Shown: piece after piece, positions 7,615 to 15,882 of the stretch
Layout: the number at the start of each line of letters is the position of its first letter
How positions within the stretch are numbered: the first letter of the stretch is position 1
From: Haloferax marisrubri
Lineage (GTDB): Archaea > Halobacteriota > Halobacteria > Halobacteriales > Haloferacaceae
Assembly: GCF_001469875.2 (NCBI RefSeq)
Contig: NZ_LOPW02000018.1
Coordinates: 325,875-359,169 of the forward strand
DNA length: 33,295 nucleotides
Direction of reading: 5' to 3'
Made by a program: the position numbers and the translations under genes
The notes under the pieces: model-generated
What the model saw: only the letters and a program-made list of their open reading frames with translations
The model's database searches: none
Told to the model about the DNA's origin: nothing

Positions 7615-7800
7615 TCAGTCCTCGGACTGCTGGGACATAGCGTACGCACCAGCAAACTGCTCGCGCATCTCCCGACGGAGCAGTTCACTCATGACCTCAT
7701 AGACGACCGGTTGAGGGTACTTCTCGAGAAGGCGTTGGATGTCGGCTGCACATCTGCTTTTTTCAGTCGCAAAGTTCCCAGTCCATGGTGAGCTACTCAT
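7615..7800 (-). CDS. Small hypothetical protein
   Basis: A 61-residue frame with one Cys and a central amphipathic helical region (DIQRLLEKYPQPVVYEVMSEL), ending in a polar tail. I do not recognise a family. It starts with ATG at 7800 and converges with the SWIM gene across 37 bases. Composition fits a haloarchaeal coding sequence better than the competing frames, but no promoter is evident. Confidence 0.45.
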   Translation of the reverse strand: MSSSPWTGNFATEKSRCAADIQRLLEKYPQPVVYEVMSELLRREMREQFAGAYAMSQQSED

Positions 7801-8182
7801 ACAAGACTGTCATTTGTTGTCTCAGTTAACTGTTTGTTTGGTTAGAAACTCCTACTAACGCAGTCCGCAAACCGTGACTCACAGATATCCAATAACTCGA
7901 GTGTCGAGTGTACGAAACTCGGTGGGCACAAGGCCCACGAGGAAGTTATCAAGGGGTGGGCGCGGATGGCTTGGTACGCGGTTTCGCACCCGTTGCAGAA
8001 CAGGGCGCGTCTTGTGTGACACGACGAGCCTGCAACGATAATCCACCTGCTAGCATGTTTGGTGTTGTGGTTCAATCATTTAATGACCCCCCAACTGAAG
8101 CCAGCCTGTTCGAGACGGCGACGATGTTTTTGAGCTCCTGAAGGGTGCGGGGCGCAATGAGATGCGTCCCGTGGTGTTCGAG
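7801..8182. other. Spacer upstream of the TFB gene
   Basis: These 382 bases hold open frames on both strands (7908-8141 plus, 7842-8075 minus). The minus frame has several cysteines (a CHTRRALFCNGC stretch), but neither has a recognisable family or promoter. I leave both uncalled. No tRNA cloverleaf is present in the GC-rich part near 7955-8020. Confidence 0.4.
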
Positions 8183-9109
8183 ATGGCGACACGAGATGTC
8201 TACGAGCGACAGTTCGACGAATCGTGCGGGAAATCCTGCGGAAACGCCTCCTGTCCAGAATGTGGCGGCCAGGTCATTACGGACGCTGGTGAGCGGCGGT
8301 GCGACTCCTGTGGGCTCATCATCGACGGCCACGGCATCGACCACGGCCCGGAGTGGCGGTCGTTCGAGCGCAAGGAGCGAAAACGAGTGGGTGCGCCCCG
8401 AACGCCGACGCGGCACGACCATGGCCTCGCGACCGAGATCGGCCGACACGTCGACGCGAACGGGACACCGATCCCGGGCGAACGACGACAGCAACTCTCC
8501 CGACTTCGCACTCAGCACATTCGGAGTCGGTATCAGTCGAGTCGTGAGCGTCGACTCGCACATGGCTTGGACGAAGTCCGGCGACTCGTCGGTGCGCTTG
8601 ACCTCCCGGACAGCCTGCGTGACCAAGCCTGTCGGTGCTTTCGGTCCGCTCAACAGGCGAATTTGCTGCCGGGGCGGTCGATTGAAGCAGTCGCAGCTGC
8701 GAGCGTCCACGCCGCCTGTCGATGTGCAGGACTTTCGCGGACGCTCGCCGAACTCGTCCCGCTCGCACGGGTGGCTGAATCGCGTGTCCGGTCAGCGTAC
8801 AACGCACTCAATACAGAACTCGGGCTGCCTTCGAAGCCAGTCCCACCGGTTAAGTTCGTTCCACGGGTAGCGGATGTGCTTGACGTGACAGACCAGATTC
8901 GGCGACGAGCACGGTCGTTAGCTGAGACATCGAGTAATGAGTGGGCTCATCGGGGCGCGAAGCCGCATGCAGTCGCAGCAGCGTGTGTGTACACTGCTGC
9001 GACTGAGCGGGACTGGCCGCTCACGCAGGCGCGTGTTGCGACCGTGAGTGATACCTCAACTCAAACAATTCGGACGCACTACCAGACGTTGTGTGAAGCA
9101 CGTAGGTGA
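8183..9109 (+). CDS. tfb: Transcription initiation factor B (TFB)
   Basis: A 308-residue archaeal TFIIB homolog that bridges TBP-bound promoter DNA and RNA polymerase. The N-terminal zinc ribbon is C24-x2-C27 and C40-x2-C43 (CPECGG, CDSCGL), followed by a B-reader region and two cyclin-like repeats (first near residues 105-200, second near 210-305). The second repeat ends in a helix-turn-helix (VSDTSTQTIRTHYQ) that reads the BRE. Start codons at 8162 and 8183 are in frame; ATG 8183 gives the usual short N-terminus. Haloarchaea keep many TFB paralogs, and extra copies on accessory DNA can redirect transcription. It lies next to the toxin-antitoxin genes. Confidence 0.93.
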   Translation: MATRDVYERQFDESCGKSCGNASCPECGGQVITDAGERRCDSCGLIIDGHGIDHGPEWRSFERKERKRVGAPRTPTRHDHGLATEIGRHVDANGTPIPGERRQQLSRLRTQHIRSRYQSSRERRLAHGLDEVRRLVGALDLPDSLRDQACRCFRSAQQANLLPGRSIEAVAAASVHAACRCAGLSRTLAELVPLARVAESRVRSAYNALNTELGLPSKPVPPVKFVPRVADVLDVTDQIRRRARSLAETSSNEWAHRGAKPHAVAAACVYTAATERDWPLTQARVATVSDTSTQTIRTHYQTLCEARR

Positions 9110-9113
9110 ATGT

Positions 9114-9470
9114 TCACTTAGGCAGACTACTGGGTCCGAGATACTGCTTGCACTCTGCGATCATTTCGTCGGCGAATGACTTGGTCACTTGTCCCTGTGG
9201 ATTGACAATGGCATCATGTTTGATTGTCGTGACGACCCATGGAGAGCAATACGAGGTCTTGGTCGGGTCTTTGCCACTTACCCACTCATCTCCAACTTCG
9301 AAGTTTCGCGGGGGATTACTGGTTGTGAGAGCTGCACACAGATACTCCTCGCTAGGATACGGGAGTGAGTCTGCATGCAGAGCTGGACTCCAAATCTTCT
9401 GACGATGGGGGCTTTGCGAGGGTAACCAAGCGACGAGCAGGCCGACAAAGTTTTGGATACGTACATACAC
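9114..9470 (-). CDS. MazF/PemK-like endoribonuclease toxin
   Basis: A 118-residue frame. Its central and C-terminal parts match the haloarchaeal PemK/MazF-like family: an EEYLCAALTTS strand, then YCSPWVVTTIKHD and a closing helix (SFADEMIAECKQYLG). Such proteins cut mRNA at short sequences and arrest growth. The first 25 residues are less typical, so the start is uncertain; the ATG at 9470 lies inside the palindrome that precedes the divergent antitoxin gene. It ends 4 bases from the end of tfb, convergently. No dedicated antitoxin is adjacent on its own strand, so it may share the divergent ribbon-helix-helix regulator or be an orphan. Confidence 0.62.
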   Translation of the reverse strand: MYVRIQNFVGLLVAWLPSQSPHRQKIWSPALHADSLPYPSEEYLCAALTTSNPPRNFEVGDEWVSGKDPTKTSYCSPWVVTTIKHDAIVNPQGQVTKSFADEMIAECKQYLGPSSLPK

Positions 9471-9479
9471 TGTATGTAC
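9461..9479. promoter_or_regulatory. Palindromic operator of the toxin-antitoxin locus
   Basis: GTACATAC-ACT-GTATGTAC is a perfect inverted repeat with 8-base arms, ending one base before the antitoxin ATG (9480) and covering the start of the divergent MazF-like gene. Ribbon-helix-helix antitoxins bind such palindromes to repress their own operon. Here one site could control both directions. Confidence 0.75.
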
Positions 9480-9782
9480 ATGAGCACGAAACGGGTTAAC
9501 TTCCGACTGCCTGAAGAGTTAGTAGCACACGCGGATATCGCTGCCGAAGTCACTCACAAAAACCGAACGGAGATTCTCATCGAAGCACTCCGACAGTATC
9601 TCGAAGAGAAAGAGTCTGATGAGAGTTTCCGTGAAGCTGTTGTCGAACTGTATCTGAATAACCACATCGAGTTCGAGAAACTGGCCGAGATTATCGGGCG
9701 ACAGGATGCCGAAGCCGTCCGCGCTTCGAAAGAGGTACTTGATCGTGGTGAAGAACTCGCAGACAAACTCGCAGACCTCTAA
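9480..9782 (+). CDS. Ribbon-helix-helix antitoxin
   Basis: A 100-residue protein. The N-terminus (RVNFRLPEELVAHADIAAEV, then HKNRTEILIEALRQYL) is a classic ribbon-helix-helix DNA-binding fold. The acidic C-terminal half would wrap the toxin. The start is taken at ATG 9480, directly after the palindrome; an in-frame ATG at 9474 lies within it. The stop is followed immediately by the PIN toxin ATG, so the two are translationally coupled. It is expected to neutralise the PIN toxin and repress the operon. Confidence 0.88.
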   Translation: MSTKRVNFRLPEELVAHADIAAEVTHKNRTEILIEALRQYLEEKESDESFREAVVELYLNNHIEFEKLAEIIGRQDAEAVRASKEVLDRGEELADKLADL

Positions 9783-10283
9783 ATGCTCGTTGTAGACACG
9801 AGCGCATTCATCTCTCTTTCAGTCGGCGAAGTTCTCGACGTCTTCGTCACCGAGTTTGACGTCGCAACCACAGAGGCAGTTCTTGAGGAACTCCAAAGAA
9901 CTGCTGAGTACGATGACCGCCATGGAAAAGCCGCCACTGCCGTCCTCGATACGGCCGACGAGTTCACCGTTGTTGCTGTCGCTGGTGGTGAGTTTGTGAC
10001 GAGCCGAATCGACGATGGTGAAGCCAGCTGCGTAGCTGCAGTCCGTGAGGTGGATGCAGCGTTCTTGATTACCGACGACTACAGAGCTCTTCCTGAACTT
10101 CGAAAACTAGTGAGTGCAGAAGTTGCACTATCTCCGATCGTTCTCCGGGCGCTGGTCAAGCGCGATGCCCTCAGCGAGGAGGAAGCAAGAGTCACCTTCG
10201 AGGCAATGGCAGAAGGACGTGATTGGCTCGGTGCGCCGATCTACCGGTACGCTCGACAGATCCTCGAAGATACCTCAAAGTAA
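9783..10283 (+). CDS. PIN-domain toxin (VapC-like ribonuclease)
   Basis: A 166-residue PIN-fold nuclease. Acidic metal-binding residues appear in VVDTSAFI (residues 3-10), in the EAVLEEL helix, in DDGEASCVAA and in LITDDYRAL, the usual order for the Mg-binding site. The longer C-terminal tail (helices ending YRYARQIL) resembles the PIN subgroup paired with ribbon-helix-helix antitoxins in archaea. It begins at the base after the antitoxin stop, so the two form one operon. Toxic RNA cleavage is known for the family; the target here is unknown. Confidence 0.88.
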   Translation: MLVVDTSAFISLSVGEVLDVFVTEFDVATTEAVLEELQRTAEYDDRHGKAATAVLDTADEFTVVAVAGGEFVTSRIDDGEASCVAAVREVDAAFLITDDYRALPELRKLVSAEVALSPIVLRALVKRDALSEEEARVTFEAMAEGRDWLGAPIYRYARQILEDTSK

Positions 10284-10534
10284 GGCATCTCTTCTCAAAC
10301 GCTCCTTCTAACTCTACTGCAACAAGATGAATGGTACGGAACTAGTCATCCTCTGAAATTGTGTGTCGACACATCCTCGGAGAGTGGATGTGTGCGGGCC
10401 TTCTCAAAGACGATTTCGAGCTTAGATAAAATCTGATGGCGAGTCATCTGCACTCTGATCTGTTTTCTTCGGAAACGATGGGGTGTAAAGTTCGGATAGC
10501 AGCGGTTATTCAGAGATGTGACATCCACAAGTTA
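10284..10534. other. Spacer between the PIN toxin and the sugar transporter operon
   Basis: The region is moderately AT-rich. A 60-residue minus frame (10346-10528) has no recognisable family and is not called. The 3' ends of two convergent operons meet here. Confidence 0.4.
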
Positions 10535-10571
10535 AAATAGAATTTTAAAAATCTACGGCTGGGACAGCCGT
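10535..10571 (-). terminator. Hairpin and U-tract after the permease gene
   Basis: On the minus strand, ACGGCTG (10571-10565) and CAGCCGT (10561-10555) form a 7-base stem with a 3-base loop, followed by AGATTTTTAAAATTC and further T-rich sequence. The stem overlaps the stop codon of the last permease gene. This looks like an intrinsic-type terminator for the binding-protein/permease operon. Confidence 0.65.
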
Positions 10572-11437
10572 TATCCCTTCATTCCACTGAGGCTCATACC
10601 CTGGATGAAGTAATTTTGCGCGGCGAGGAACGCAATAATGACTGGTGCGACGATAAGGAGCGCTGCAGCCATCATCAGACCCCACTCTGCGAAGTACTGG
10701 TTTCGGACTGCGAACAGCGCAACGGGAAGTGTGTACATCTCATTGCTGTTGGCGATGATGAGCGGCCACTCAAAATTGTTCCACGCACCCATGAAGGTAA
10801 AGATACCAAGGGTTGCGAGAGCCGGTTTTGCTAGCGGTAAATAAACCTTATAGAAGGTTTGGAACTCGTTGCATCCGTCGATTTTTGCAGCATCACCGAG
10901 CGCCGACGGCAGACTCTTGAAGTGCTGTCGAAGCAGGAAGATACCAAAGGGATTGGCTGCGAGTGGAGCGATAAGTCCCTGGTAGGTGTTTATCCAATTG
11001 AGTTCGACGAGCAGTAGGTAGACCGGAATTAGCGTCACCATCCCGGGAATCATCATCGTGGAGATAAAGCCGAGAAAGAGCGTGTCGCGGCCCCAGAAGT
11101 CAACCTTTGCCAATGAGTAGCCTGCGAGGCTGTCGAACGCGAGGTTGAACAGCGTGACCGCAGTGGCAAAGAGAACCGTGTTGAGGAACCACCGCACGAG
11201 TAGAATGTCTGGGCGCTCCCAGAGCGTGACAAAGTTCCCAAGCGTCAACTCAGCCGGAATGAACGTCACGGATGACGCAGTCGGGTTTTGTGACAGTGCC
11301 GTTGTGAGTGTCCACCAGAATGGCAGCGTCATCCAGAGTGCCCCCAGGCTCACGACCGCGTACAGCAGTGTCGTCTTCGTCCAGTAGGTCGCACCACTCG
11401 CTTCGTATCCGGGATATTCGTAGTTCGAACGTGCCAT
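10571..11437 (-). CDS. Carbohydrate ABC transporter permease, MalG-like
   Basis: A 288-residue inner permease of a CUT1-type sugar importer with six predicted membrane helices (the first near residues 25-48). The cytoplasmic coupling loop that contacts the ATPase is visible as GDAAKIDGCNEFQTFYKVYL, the EAA-type motif, and the ending NYFIQGMSLSGMKG is typical of MalG relatives. It is the last gene of the three-gene minus-strand operon. Its ATG shares one base with the TGA of the MalF-like gene, giving coupled translation. A hairpin terminator overlaps its stop. Its ATPase partner is probably the gene at 17140. Confidence 0.93.
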   Translation of the reverse strand: MARSNYEYPGYEASGATYWTKTTLLYAVVSLGALWMTLPFWWTLTTALSQNPTASSVTFIPAELTLGNFVTLWERPDILLVRWFLNTVLFATAVTLFNLAFDSLAGYSLAKVDFWGRDTLFLGFISTMMIPGMVTLIPVYLLLVELNWINTYQGLIAPLAANPFGIFLLRQHFKSLPSALGDAAKIDGCNEFQTFYKVYLPLAKPALATLGIFTFMGAWNNFEWPLIIANSNEMYTLPVALFAVRNQYFAEWGLMMAAALLIVAPVIIAFLAAQNYFIQGMSLSGMKG

Positions 11438-12435
11438 CAGTAATCAACCTCCTCGCTCTGTCGGTAGCGGTACTGGTAGTAGCTGAACGCGAAGATGAGG
11501 ATGAACAGGAGGAACGCCATCGCGGCACCGACTCCCATCTGTCCCTCTTCAAACGCTCGCTGGTAGATGAGCAACACCGACGTTGTCGTCGAGTAGTACG
11601 GTCCACCAGCAGAGAACGCAAGTGCGATACCGAACACTTGGAACGAACTGATGATGGCCATCACAATGACAAAGAAACTCGTGTTTCCGAGATTCGGCCA
11701 CGTGACGTGTCTGAATTTTTCCCAATCGCTCGCACCGTCTATTCGTGCTGCTTCGTACAGTTCTTCGGGGATATTCTGTAATCCGGCGAGGAAGAAGATC
11801 ATGTTCGAACCGATCCCTCCCCAGATAGCCATGAGCATCACCCCACCGAGCGCAGTTGCTGGGTCTCCGGCCCAGTTGTGAGCCAATCCAATCGGCTCCA
11901 GAAGACCGTTGATGACACCATCTGCGGCGAGGAACCACCGCCACATCACAGCGCTGGCAGCCCCACTCAACATTACGGGCATGAAGTACGCGGCGCGGTA
12001 GATTTTCTTCCCGCGGACGCGCTTGTCGAGTAGCAGCGCAATTGCCAGTCCACCGAAGATCTGCAATGGGACCGTACCAATCGCGTAGACGGCGGTATTC
12101 TTCAGCGAGTACCACCAGAGGTTCACAGTTGGGTCTTTGAGCGCAGCGAAGTTGTTCTCCCACGGCCAAGGTTGCAAGATCTCTATGTAGTTTGTGAGCC
12201 CAACCCAGGTCCCTTCGTTCTTCAGAATATTCCAGTCTTGGAAGGAAATGAAGAACGCAAAGAGGACTGGTCCCAGGAGAAAGACCAAGAACATCACGAC
12301 GTTGGGAAGGACAAACATCCATCCCATCAGGTTGTCTTGGTCTCGGTTGATTCCAAGTTGCTGCTTTACAGACGTAGCCACTTCGAAGAGCGCAGATTCA
12401 GCGTCCGTGTCGGTACGTGATTCTTCGAATGACAT
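11437..12435 (-). CDS. Carbohydrate ABC transporter permease, MalF-like
   Basis: A 332-residue permease with a polar N-terminal tail of about 35 residues, then six membrane helices, the first at GWMFVLPNVVMFLVFLLGPV. The EAA-type coupling loop is EELYEAARIDGASDWEKFRH. Together with the MalG-like protein it forms the membrane channel. The start overlaps the last base of the binding-protein stop and the stop overlaps the next ATG by one base, so all three genes form a tight operon. Substrate specificity cannot be read from the sequence, but the debranching enzyme next door suggests glucose oligomers. Confidence 0.93.
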   Translation of the reverse strand: MSFEESRTDTDAESALFEVATSVKQQLGINRDQDNLMGWMFVLPNVVMFLVFLLGPVLFAFFISFQDWNILKNEGTWVGLTNYIEILQPWPWENNFAALKDPTVNLWWYSLKNTAVYAIGTVPLQIFGGLAIALLLDKRVRGKKIYRAAYFMPVMLSGAASAVMWRWFLAADGVINGLLEPIGLAHNWAGDPATALGGVMLMAIWGGIGSNMIFFLAGLQNIPEELYEAARIDGASDWEKFRHVTWPNLGNTSFFVIVMAIISSFQVFGIALAFSAGGPYYSTTTSVLLIYQRAFEEGQMGVGAAMAFLLFILIFAFSYYQYRYRQSEEVDY

Positions 12436-13772
12436 CAGAATACTTCGGTGTTGATCTTCTCTTGTGCCTTTGTCAGAGCCGCTTCTGCGGACTGCTGGCC
12501 GAGCATCGCCCCTTCGAGTTCGGGGTGAAGCCGATTCAGAAGCGCTTCACTGTTCGGACCGTAAGCGACTGGAACAGACCACTCACCCGCTTCGAGAAGG
12601 GTCTTGTACCGTGGGTGATCCTCGTAGAATTGGAGGCTTTGGTGTGATTTGCGTGCAGAGAGTGCGAGACCTTGTTCAGCCCACTTCTGCATGCCCTCTG
12701 AACTCGTGAGTCCTTTGATTAACTCGCGCGATGCTGCTGGGGAGTCGGTATTGTACGCGACACTGTACGACACCGTGTAAGCAGAGGTTGCCTTCTGCCC
12801 ACCCTCCGGAATCGGGAGGTGTGCAACGTCGATTTTTTCATCGACCTCGGGGTGGTTCTCAGCGAGGAACGGGAACGTCCACGGACCGATGATTGCAGCA
12901 GCGATTTCTTCAGTTCCAAGGCCAGCACCGTGCCACCCTGCGCCCAGTTCATCAGGCGTCGCCAGCAATCCTTCGTCACGAAGTTCAAGCATGTATTCGA
13001 GTGCTTCGACTCCTTCGTCGGATGCAAAAACCGCTTCACTTTCATCATCAGAGAGCATCTGTCCACCGTTTTGGTAGAGTAGAGCTTTCCACATCCGGGC
13101 GTTTCCGTACTCCATCATTGGTGCCTTAACATCCGTCTTTTCTGCAACAGCAGCGAGCGCTTGTTTTAATTCACTCCACGTCTCGGGAGCCTCGACACCG
13201 GCCTGATCAAACAGTTCGGTGTTGTAGAACAAACCAAGCGTTGAGAAGTCCTTAGGGACGCCGTAGAGGGACCCATCGTGCCGGAATGCGTCGATGAGAG
13301 GTTCGAAAAAGTCGTCGGTGTCTAGTTCCTGGTCGGCTTCGAGTTCGTCAAGCGAGAGGAGCACGTCGTTCGCCGCGAACGAACCAAAGTAATTCGCGTC
13401 CACGTAGAACACGTCAGGCGCGTTCCCTGCGCCGAGTTGTGTCTTCAGTTTCTGCTTGTACTTTGCTTGTACTGCACTGTAGCTCACGTCGATATTGTCG
13501 TGAGTTGACTCGAAGTCGGAGATGCGTTGTTTCAGCAGTTCAGATTCGGTATCATCTGCGGCCCAACCCGCGAGCGACAGGCTCGTCTGCGGAATTGGTG
13601 TCTCAGTAGCGTCTGCGTCAGTGGCCGTCTCGCCAGATTGGTCACCGCTTCCACTTGACTGTTCGTCTCCGTTTCCACCCAGACACCCACTCAGAAGTGC
13701 CGCGCTTGTTGCTCCCGTTGCCGCCATGACTTGTCGGCGGGTAACGCTAGTGCGTGAGTCTTTGCCAGACAT
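12435..13772 (-). CDS. Sugar ABC transporter substrate-binding lipoprotein
   Basis: A 445-residue extracellular binding protein of the MalE/UgpB class. The N-terminus has a twin-arginine signal (R12-R13 in TRRQVMAATG) and a lipobox LLSGC with lipid-anchored C30, then an acidic Ser/Gly/Asp-rich linker, so it is exported folded by Tat and tethered outside. The mature domain has the bacterial type 1 binding-protein signature region (NAPDVFYVDANYFGSF) and aromatic patches suited to carbohydrate. It is the first gene of the transporter operon. A TATA-like ATTTATTAA lies at 13799-13807, 27-35 bases before the ATG, and the shared palindrome lies further upstream. Confidence 0.93.
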   Translation of the reverse strand: MSGKDSRTSVTRRQVMAATGATSAALLSGCLGGNGDEQSSGSGDQSGETATDADATETPIPQTSLSLAGWAADDTESELLKQRISDFESTHDNIDVSYSAVQAKYKQKLKTQLGAGNAPDVFYVDANYFGSFAANDVLLSLDELEADQELDTDDFFEPLIDAFRHDGSLYGVPKDFSTLGLFYNTELFDQAGVEAPETWSELKQALAAVAEKTDVKAPMMEYGNARMWKALLYQNGGQMLSDDESEAVFASDEGVEALEYMLELRDEGLLATPDELGAGWHGAGLGTEEIAAAIIGPWTFPFLAENHPEVDEKIDVAHLPIPEGGQKATSAYTVSYSVAYNTDSPAASRELIKGLTSSEGMQKWAEQGLALSARKSHQSLQFYEDHPRYKTLLEAGEWSVPVAYGPNSEALLNRLHPELEGAMLGQQSAEAALTKAQEKINTEVF

Positions 13773-13798
13773 GTAGTTGTAATGTTCATGGTTCAGAG

Positions 13799-13807
13799 TT
13801 AATAAAT
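13799..13807 (-). promoter_or_regulatory. TATA-like box of the sugar transporter operon
   Basis: The minus strand reads ATTTATTAA 27-35 bases before the binding-protein ATG at 13772, so transcription would begin at or very near the start codon. The shared ACTACT-N2-AGTAGT palindrome lies 13 bases further upstream. Confidence 0.6.
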
Positions 13808-13819
13808 CCCTGGTGTTCT

Positions 13820-13835
13820 AACTACTGCAGTAGTT
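13820..13835. promoter_or_regulatory. Shared sugar-regulon operator, copy 1
   Basis: AACTACTGCAGTAGTT is a perfect 16-base palindrome in the middle of the divergent region between the binding-protein operon and the debranching-type glucosidase. It lies upstream of the TATA box on both sides. The core ACTACT-N2-AGTAGT recurs before the ATPase gene. The TrmB-type regulator at 18324 is the obvious candidate protein. A position upstream of TATA favours activation. Confidence 0.72.
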
Positions 13836-13847
13836 TGGAGGTAGCTT

Positions 13848-13855
13848 TTTATATA
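13848..13855 (+). promoter_or_regulatory. TATA box of the debranching-type glucosidase gene
   Basis: TTTATATA sits 26-33 bases before the ATG at 13881, the distance expected for leaderless haloarchaeal transcripts. The palindromic operator ends 12 bases upstream of it. Confidence 0.7.
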
Positions 13856-13880
13856 CTGGCTTGCAACACCGAAGTGAGAA

Positions 13881-15821
13881 ATGAAAACGGATAGTGCAGT
13901 TATCAACGGGTCTACATTCCTCGTAACGGATCTCAATGGTCGAGCAACACGGTATCACGACGGATTCTATCATGACGACACGCGTCATCTCTCTGCGTAC
14001 CAGCTCGAGGCCACGTCAACCGAACTCGAACCGTTAGAAAGTGCAACTCCCCGACCTGCTGAACGACTCGTTCACCAAGGAAGCGACGTGGTTCGCGGTT
14101 CTCGGACACTTCACCTAACTCGCCATCAAGTAGTGACCGATGGACTCTACGAACAAATTACGCTCGACAATCTCACGTCAGAATCTCGCTCGGAGACACT
14201 CCACCTCTCGCTTTCTACCCTCTTCGATGACCTCTTCGAAGTGCGTGGCCACACTACCTTCCGAACACGAGACATCGAAGTCGAAGTCGGCGATACTCGC
14301 GTCACATTTGTCTACGACCCAGACGATATCCAACAGTCATGGCAAACAACTGTGACCGCGACCGTAGGTGAGATTATTTCTACTGAGACCGCAGACGGGC
14401 GCACCGATGCGACCATGGAACTCACTTTCGATCTTGACCCACATGAGCAGGCGACCGCTTGGTTAGCCGTCGAGACCACAGATGTGACAGATGACCCGGA
14501 AGCCGCGTTCGATACTGCACGTAACGCTGTCACTGAGAGAGAACAGTCATGGTACGACGAGACCACCGAACATACCTTCGATGGCTGGGACAACGTACTC
14601 GAAGAAAGTCACCGAAACCTGCTCGAGCTCTGTTTGGATACTGAGTATGGTCCTGTCTTAGCCGCCGGAGTTCCGTGGTTTGCCACAGCGTTCGGCCGTG
14701 ACTCTCTCATTGCCGCTTATCAGTCACTTCCCATCTCGACCAAGATTGCCAAGGCAACGTGTCGGTATCTCGCTGCACACCAAGCAACCGAAATTGACGA
14801 ATTCCGCGACGCTGAACCGGGTAAGATTATGCACGAAATTCGACGCGGCGAGGCAACGATTCGAGATGATGTGCCACACTCTCCGTACTACGGAACTATT
14901 GACGCGACTGCGTTGTTCGTCGTGCTCGTCCATGAAACGTGGACGTGGACTGGTGACGACGGTTTCGTCCGTGACCTCTGGGACTCAGTCGTTGCAGCCC
15001 TCGACTGGCTTCAGTCGTACGGTGACCTCGATGATGATGGGTTCCTTGAGTACCCAACAGAGGGTGGTGCAGACGGGTCGCTCACCCATCAAGCGTGGAA
15101 GGACAGTGGCGATGGAATCATGCACCCAGACGGGACGCATCCAAGCGGCCCACTTGCAGTCGCAGAGGTGCAGGGCTATTACTACGACGCGATGGTTCGT
15201 GCTGCTGAGTTAGCCGAAGAAATACGACAAGACAGGGATTTTGCGGAGAGTTTGGTGGCACGTGCTTCCGACCTCAAGACTGCATTCGACGAAGCGTACT
15301 GGGTTGATGGCCTCGATTTCTATGCTGTTGCACTCGACGGAGACAACGCACCGGTCGAAACGGTGACCACGAACCCAGGTCACTGTCTTTGGAGTGGTAT
15401 CATTCCCGAAGAACGCGCCGATTCAGTCATCGACCGCTACCTCGAAGAAGATATGTTCACCGGATGGGGGCTCCGAACTGTTGCAAGCAGTCATGAGGTC
15501 TACAACCCGCAGAGCTACCACCTTGGAAGCGTGTGGCCACACGACAACTCTCTCGTCGTCCTCGGAATGGGTCGGTATGGACGCCGAGACGCTGCATTGC
15601 GTGTTGCGAACGGTCTTATCGACACTGCTGTATCACGTGGAAACGACCGACTCCCAGAGCTCTTCGGTGGGTTCGGCCGTGCTGAAACGTCGGTTCCGAT
15701 TTCGTATGGCGAAGCATGTGAACCGCAGGCGTGGGCCGCTGCGACTCCGTTTGCCCTCCTTCGTGCAATCGACGAAATCGAGGTTCCAGATCGTCTGCCA
15801 GTCAGCGTAGCAACGAAATAG
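13881..15821 (+). CDS. Glycogen debranching-type amylo-alpha-1,6-glucosidase
   Basis: A 646-residue cytoplasmic glycosidase. The N-terminal beta domain (about residues 5-200) has the signature of the GDE N-terminal family (GFYHDDTRHLSAYQL). The rest is a six-hairpin (alpha/alpha)6 catalytic barrel. The hallmark AGVPWFATAFGRDSLI lies near residue 262, and the region around DGTHPSGPLAVAEVQGYYYD matches bacterial and archaeal debranching enzymes. No signal peptide is seen. It probably trims alpha-glucosidic oligosaccharides brought in by the neighbouring ABC transporter, though exact linkage specificity is open. It diverges from the transporter operon and shares its operator, pointing to co-regulation. 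Confidence 0.9.
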   Translation: MKTDSAVINGSTFLVTDLNGRATRYHDGFYHDDTRHLSAYQLEATSTELEPLESATPRPAERLVHQGSDVVRGSRTLHLTRHQVVTDGLYEQITLDNLTSESRSETLHLSLSTLFDDLFEVRGHTTFRTRDIEVEVGDTRVTFVYDPDDIQQSWQTTVTATVGEIISTETADGRTDATMELTFDLDPHEQATAWLAVETTDVTDDPEAAFDTARNAVTEREQSWYDETTEHTFDGWDNVLEESHRNLLELCLDTEYGPVLAAGVPWFATAFGRDSLIAAYQSLPISTKIAKATCRYLAAHQATEIDEFRDAEPGKIMHEIRRGEATIRDDVPHSPYYGTIDATALFVVLVHETWTWTGDDGFVRDLWDSVVAALDWLQSYGDLDDDGFLEYPTEGGADGSLTHQAWKDSGDGIMHPDGTHPSGPLAVAEVQGYYYDAMVRAAELAEEIRQDRDFAESLVARASDLKTAFDEAYWVDGLDFYAVALDGDNAPVETVTTNPGHCLWSGIIPEERADSVIDRYLEEDMFTGWGLRTVASSHEVYNPQSYHLGSVWPHDNSLVVLGMGRYGRRDAALRVANGLIDTAVSRGNDRLPELFGGFGRAETSVPISYGEACEPQAWAAATPFALLRAIDEIEVPDRLPVSVATK

Positions 15822-15882
15822 AACCATCGTCAATTAACAGGTACCGACGTGCTTTTGTTCATACTCATCAGTCGATTTGGAG

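Noticed and set aside
7950-8030. Possible structured RNA in a GC-rich segment
   Set aside because: No tRNA cloverleaf, T-loop consensus or 5S-like pairing could be drawn.
7842-8141. Overlapping small frames on both strands before tfb, one Cys-rich
   Set aside because: No family, no promoter, and neither strand is clearly better; I could not support a gene.
10346-10528. 60-codon minus frame between the PIN toxin and the sugar operon
   Set aside because: No recognisable family, no promoter, and it lies where two 3' ends meet.
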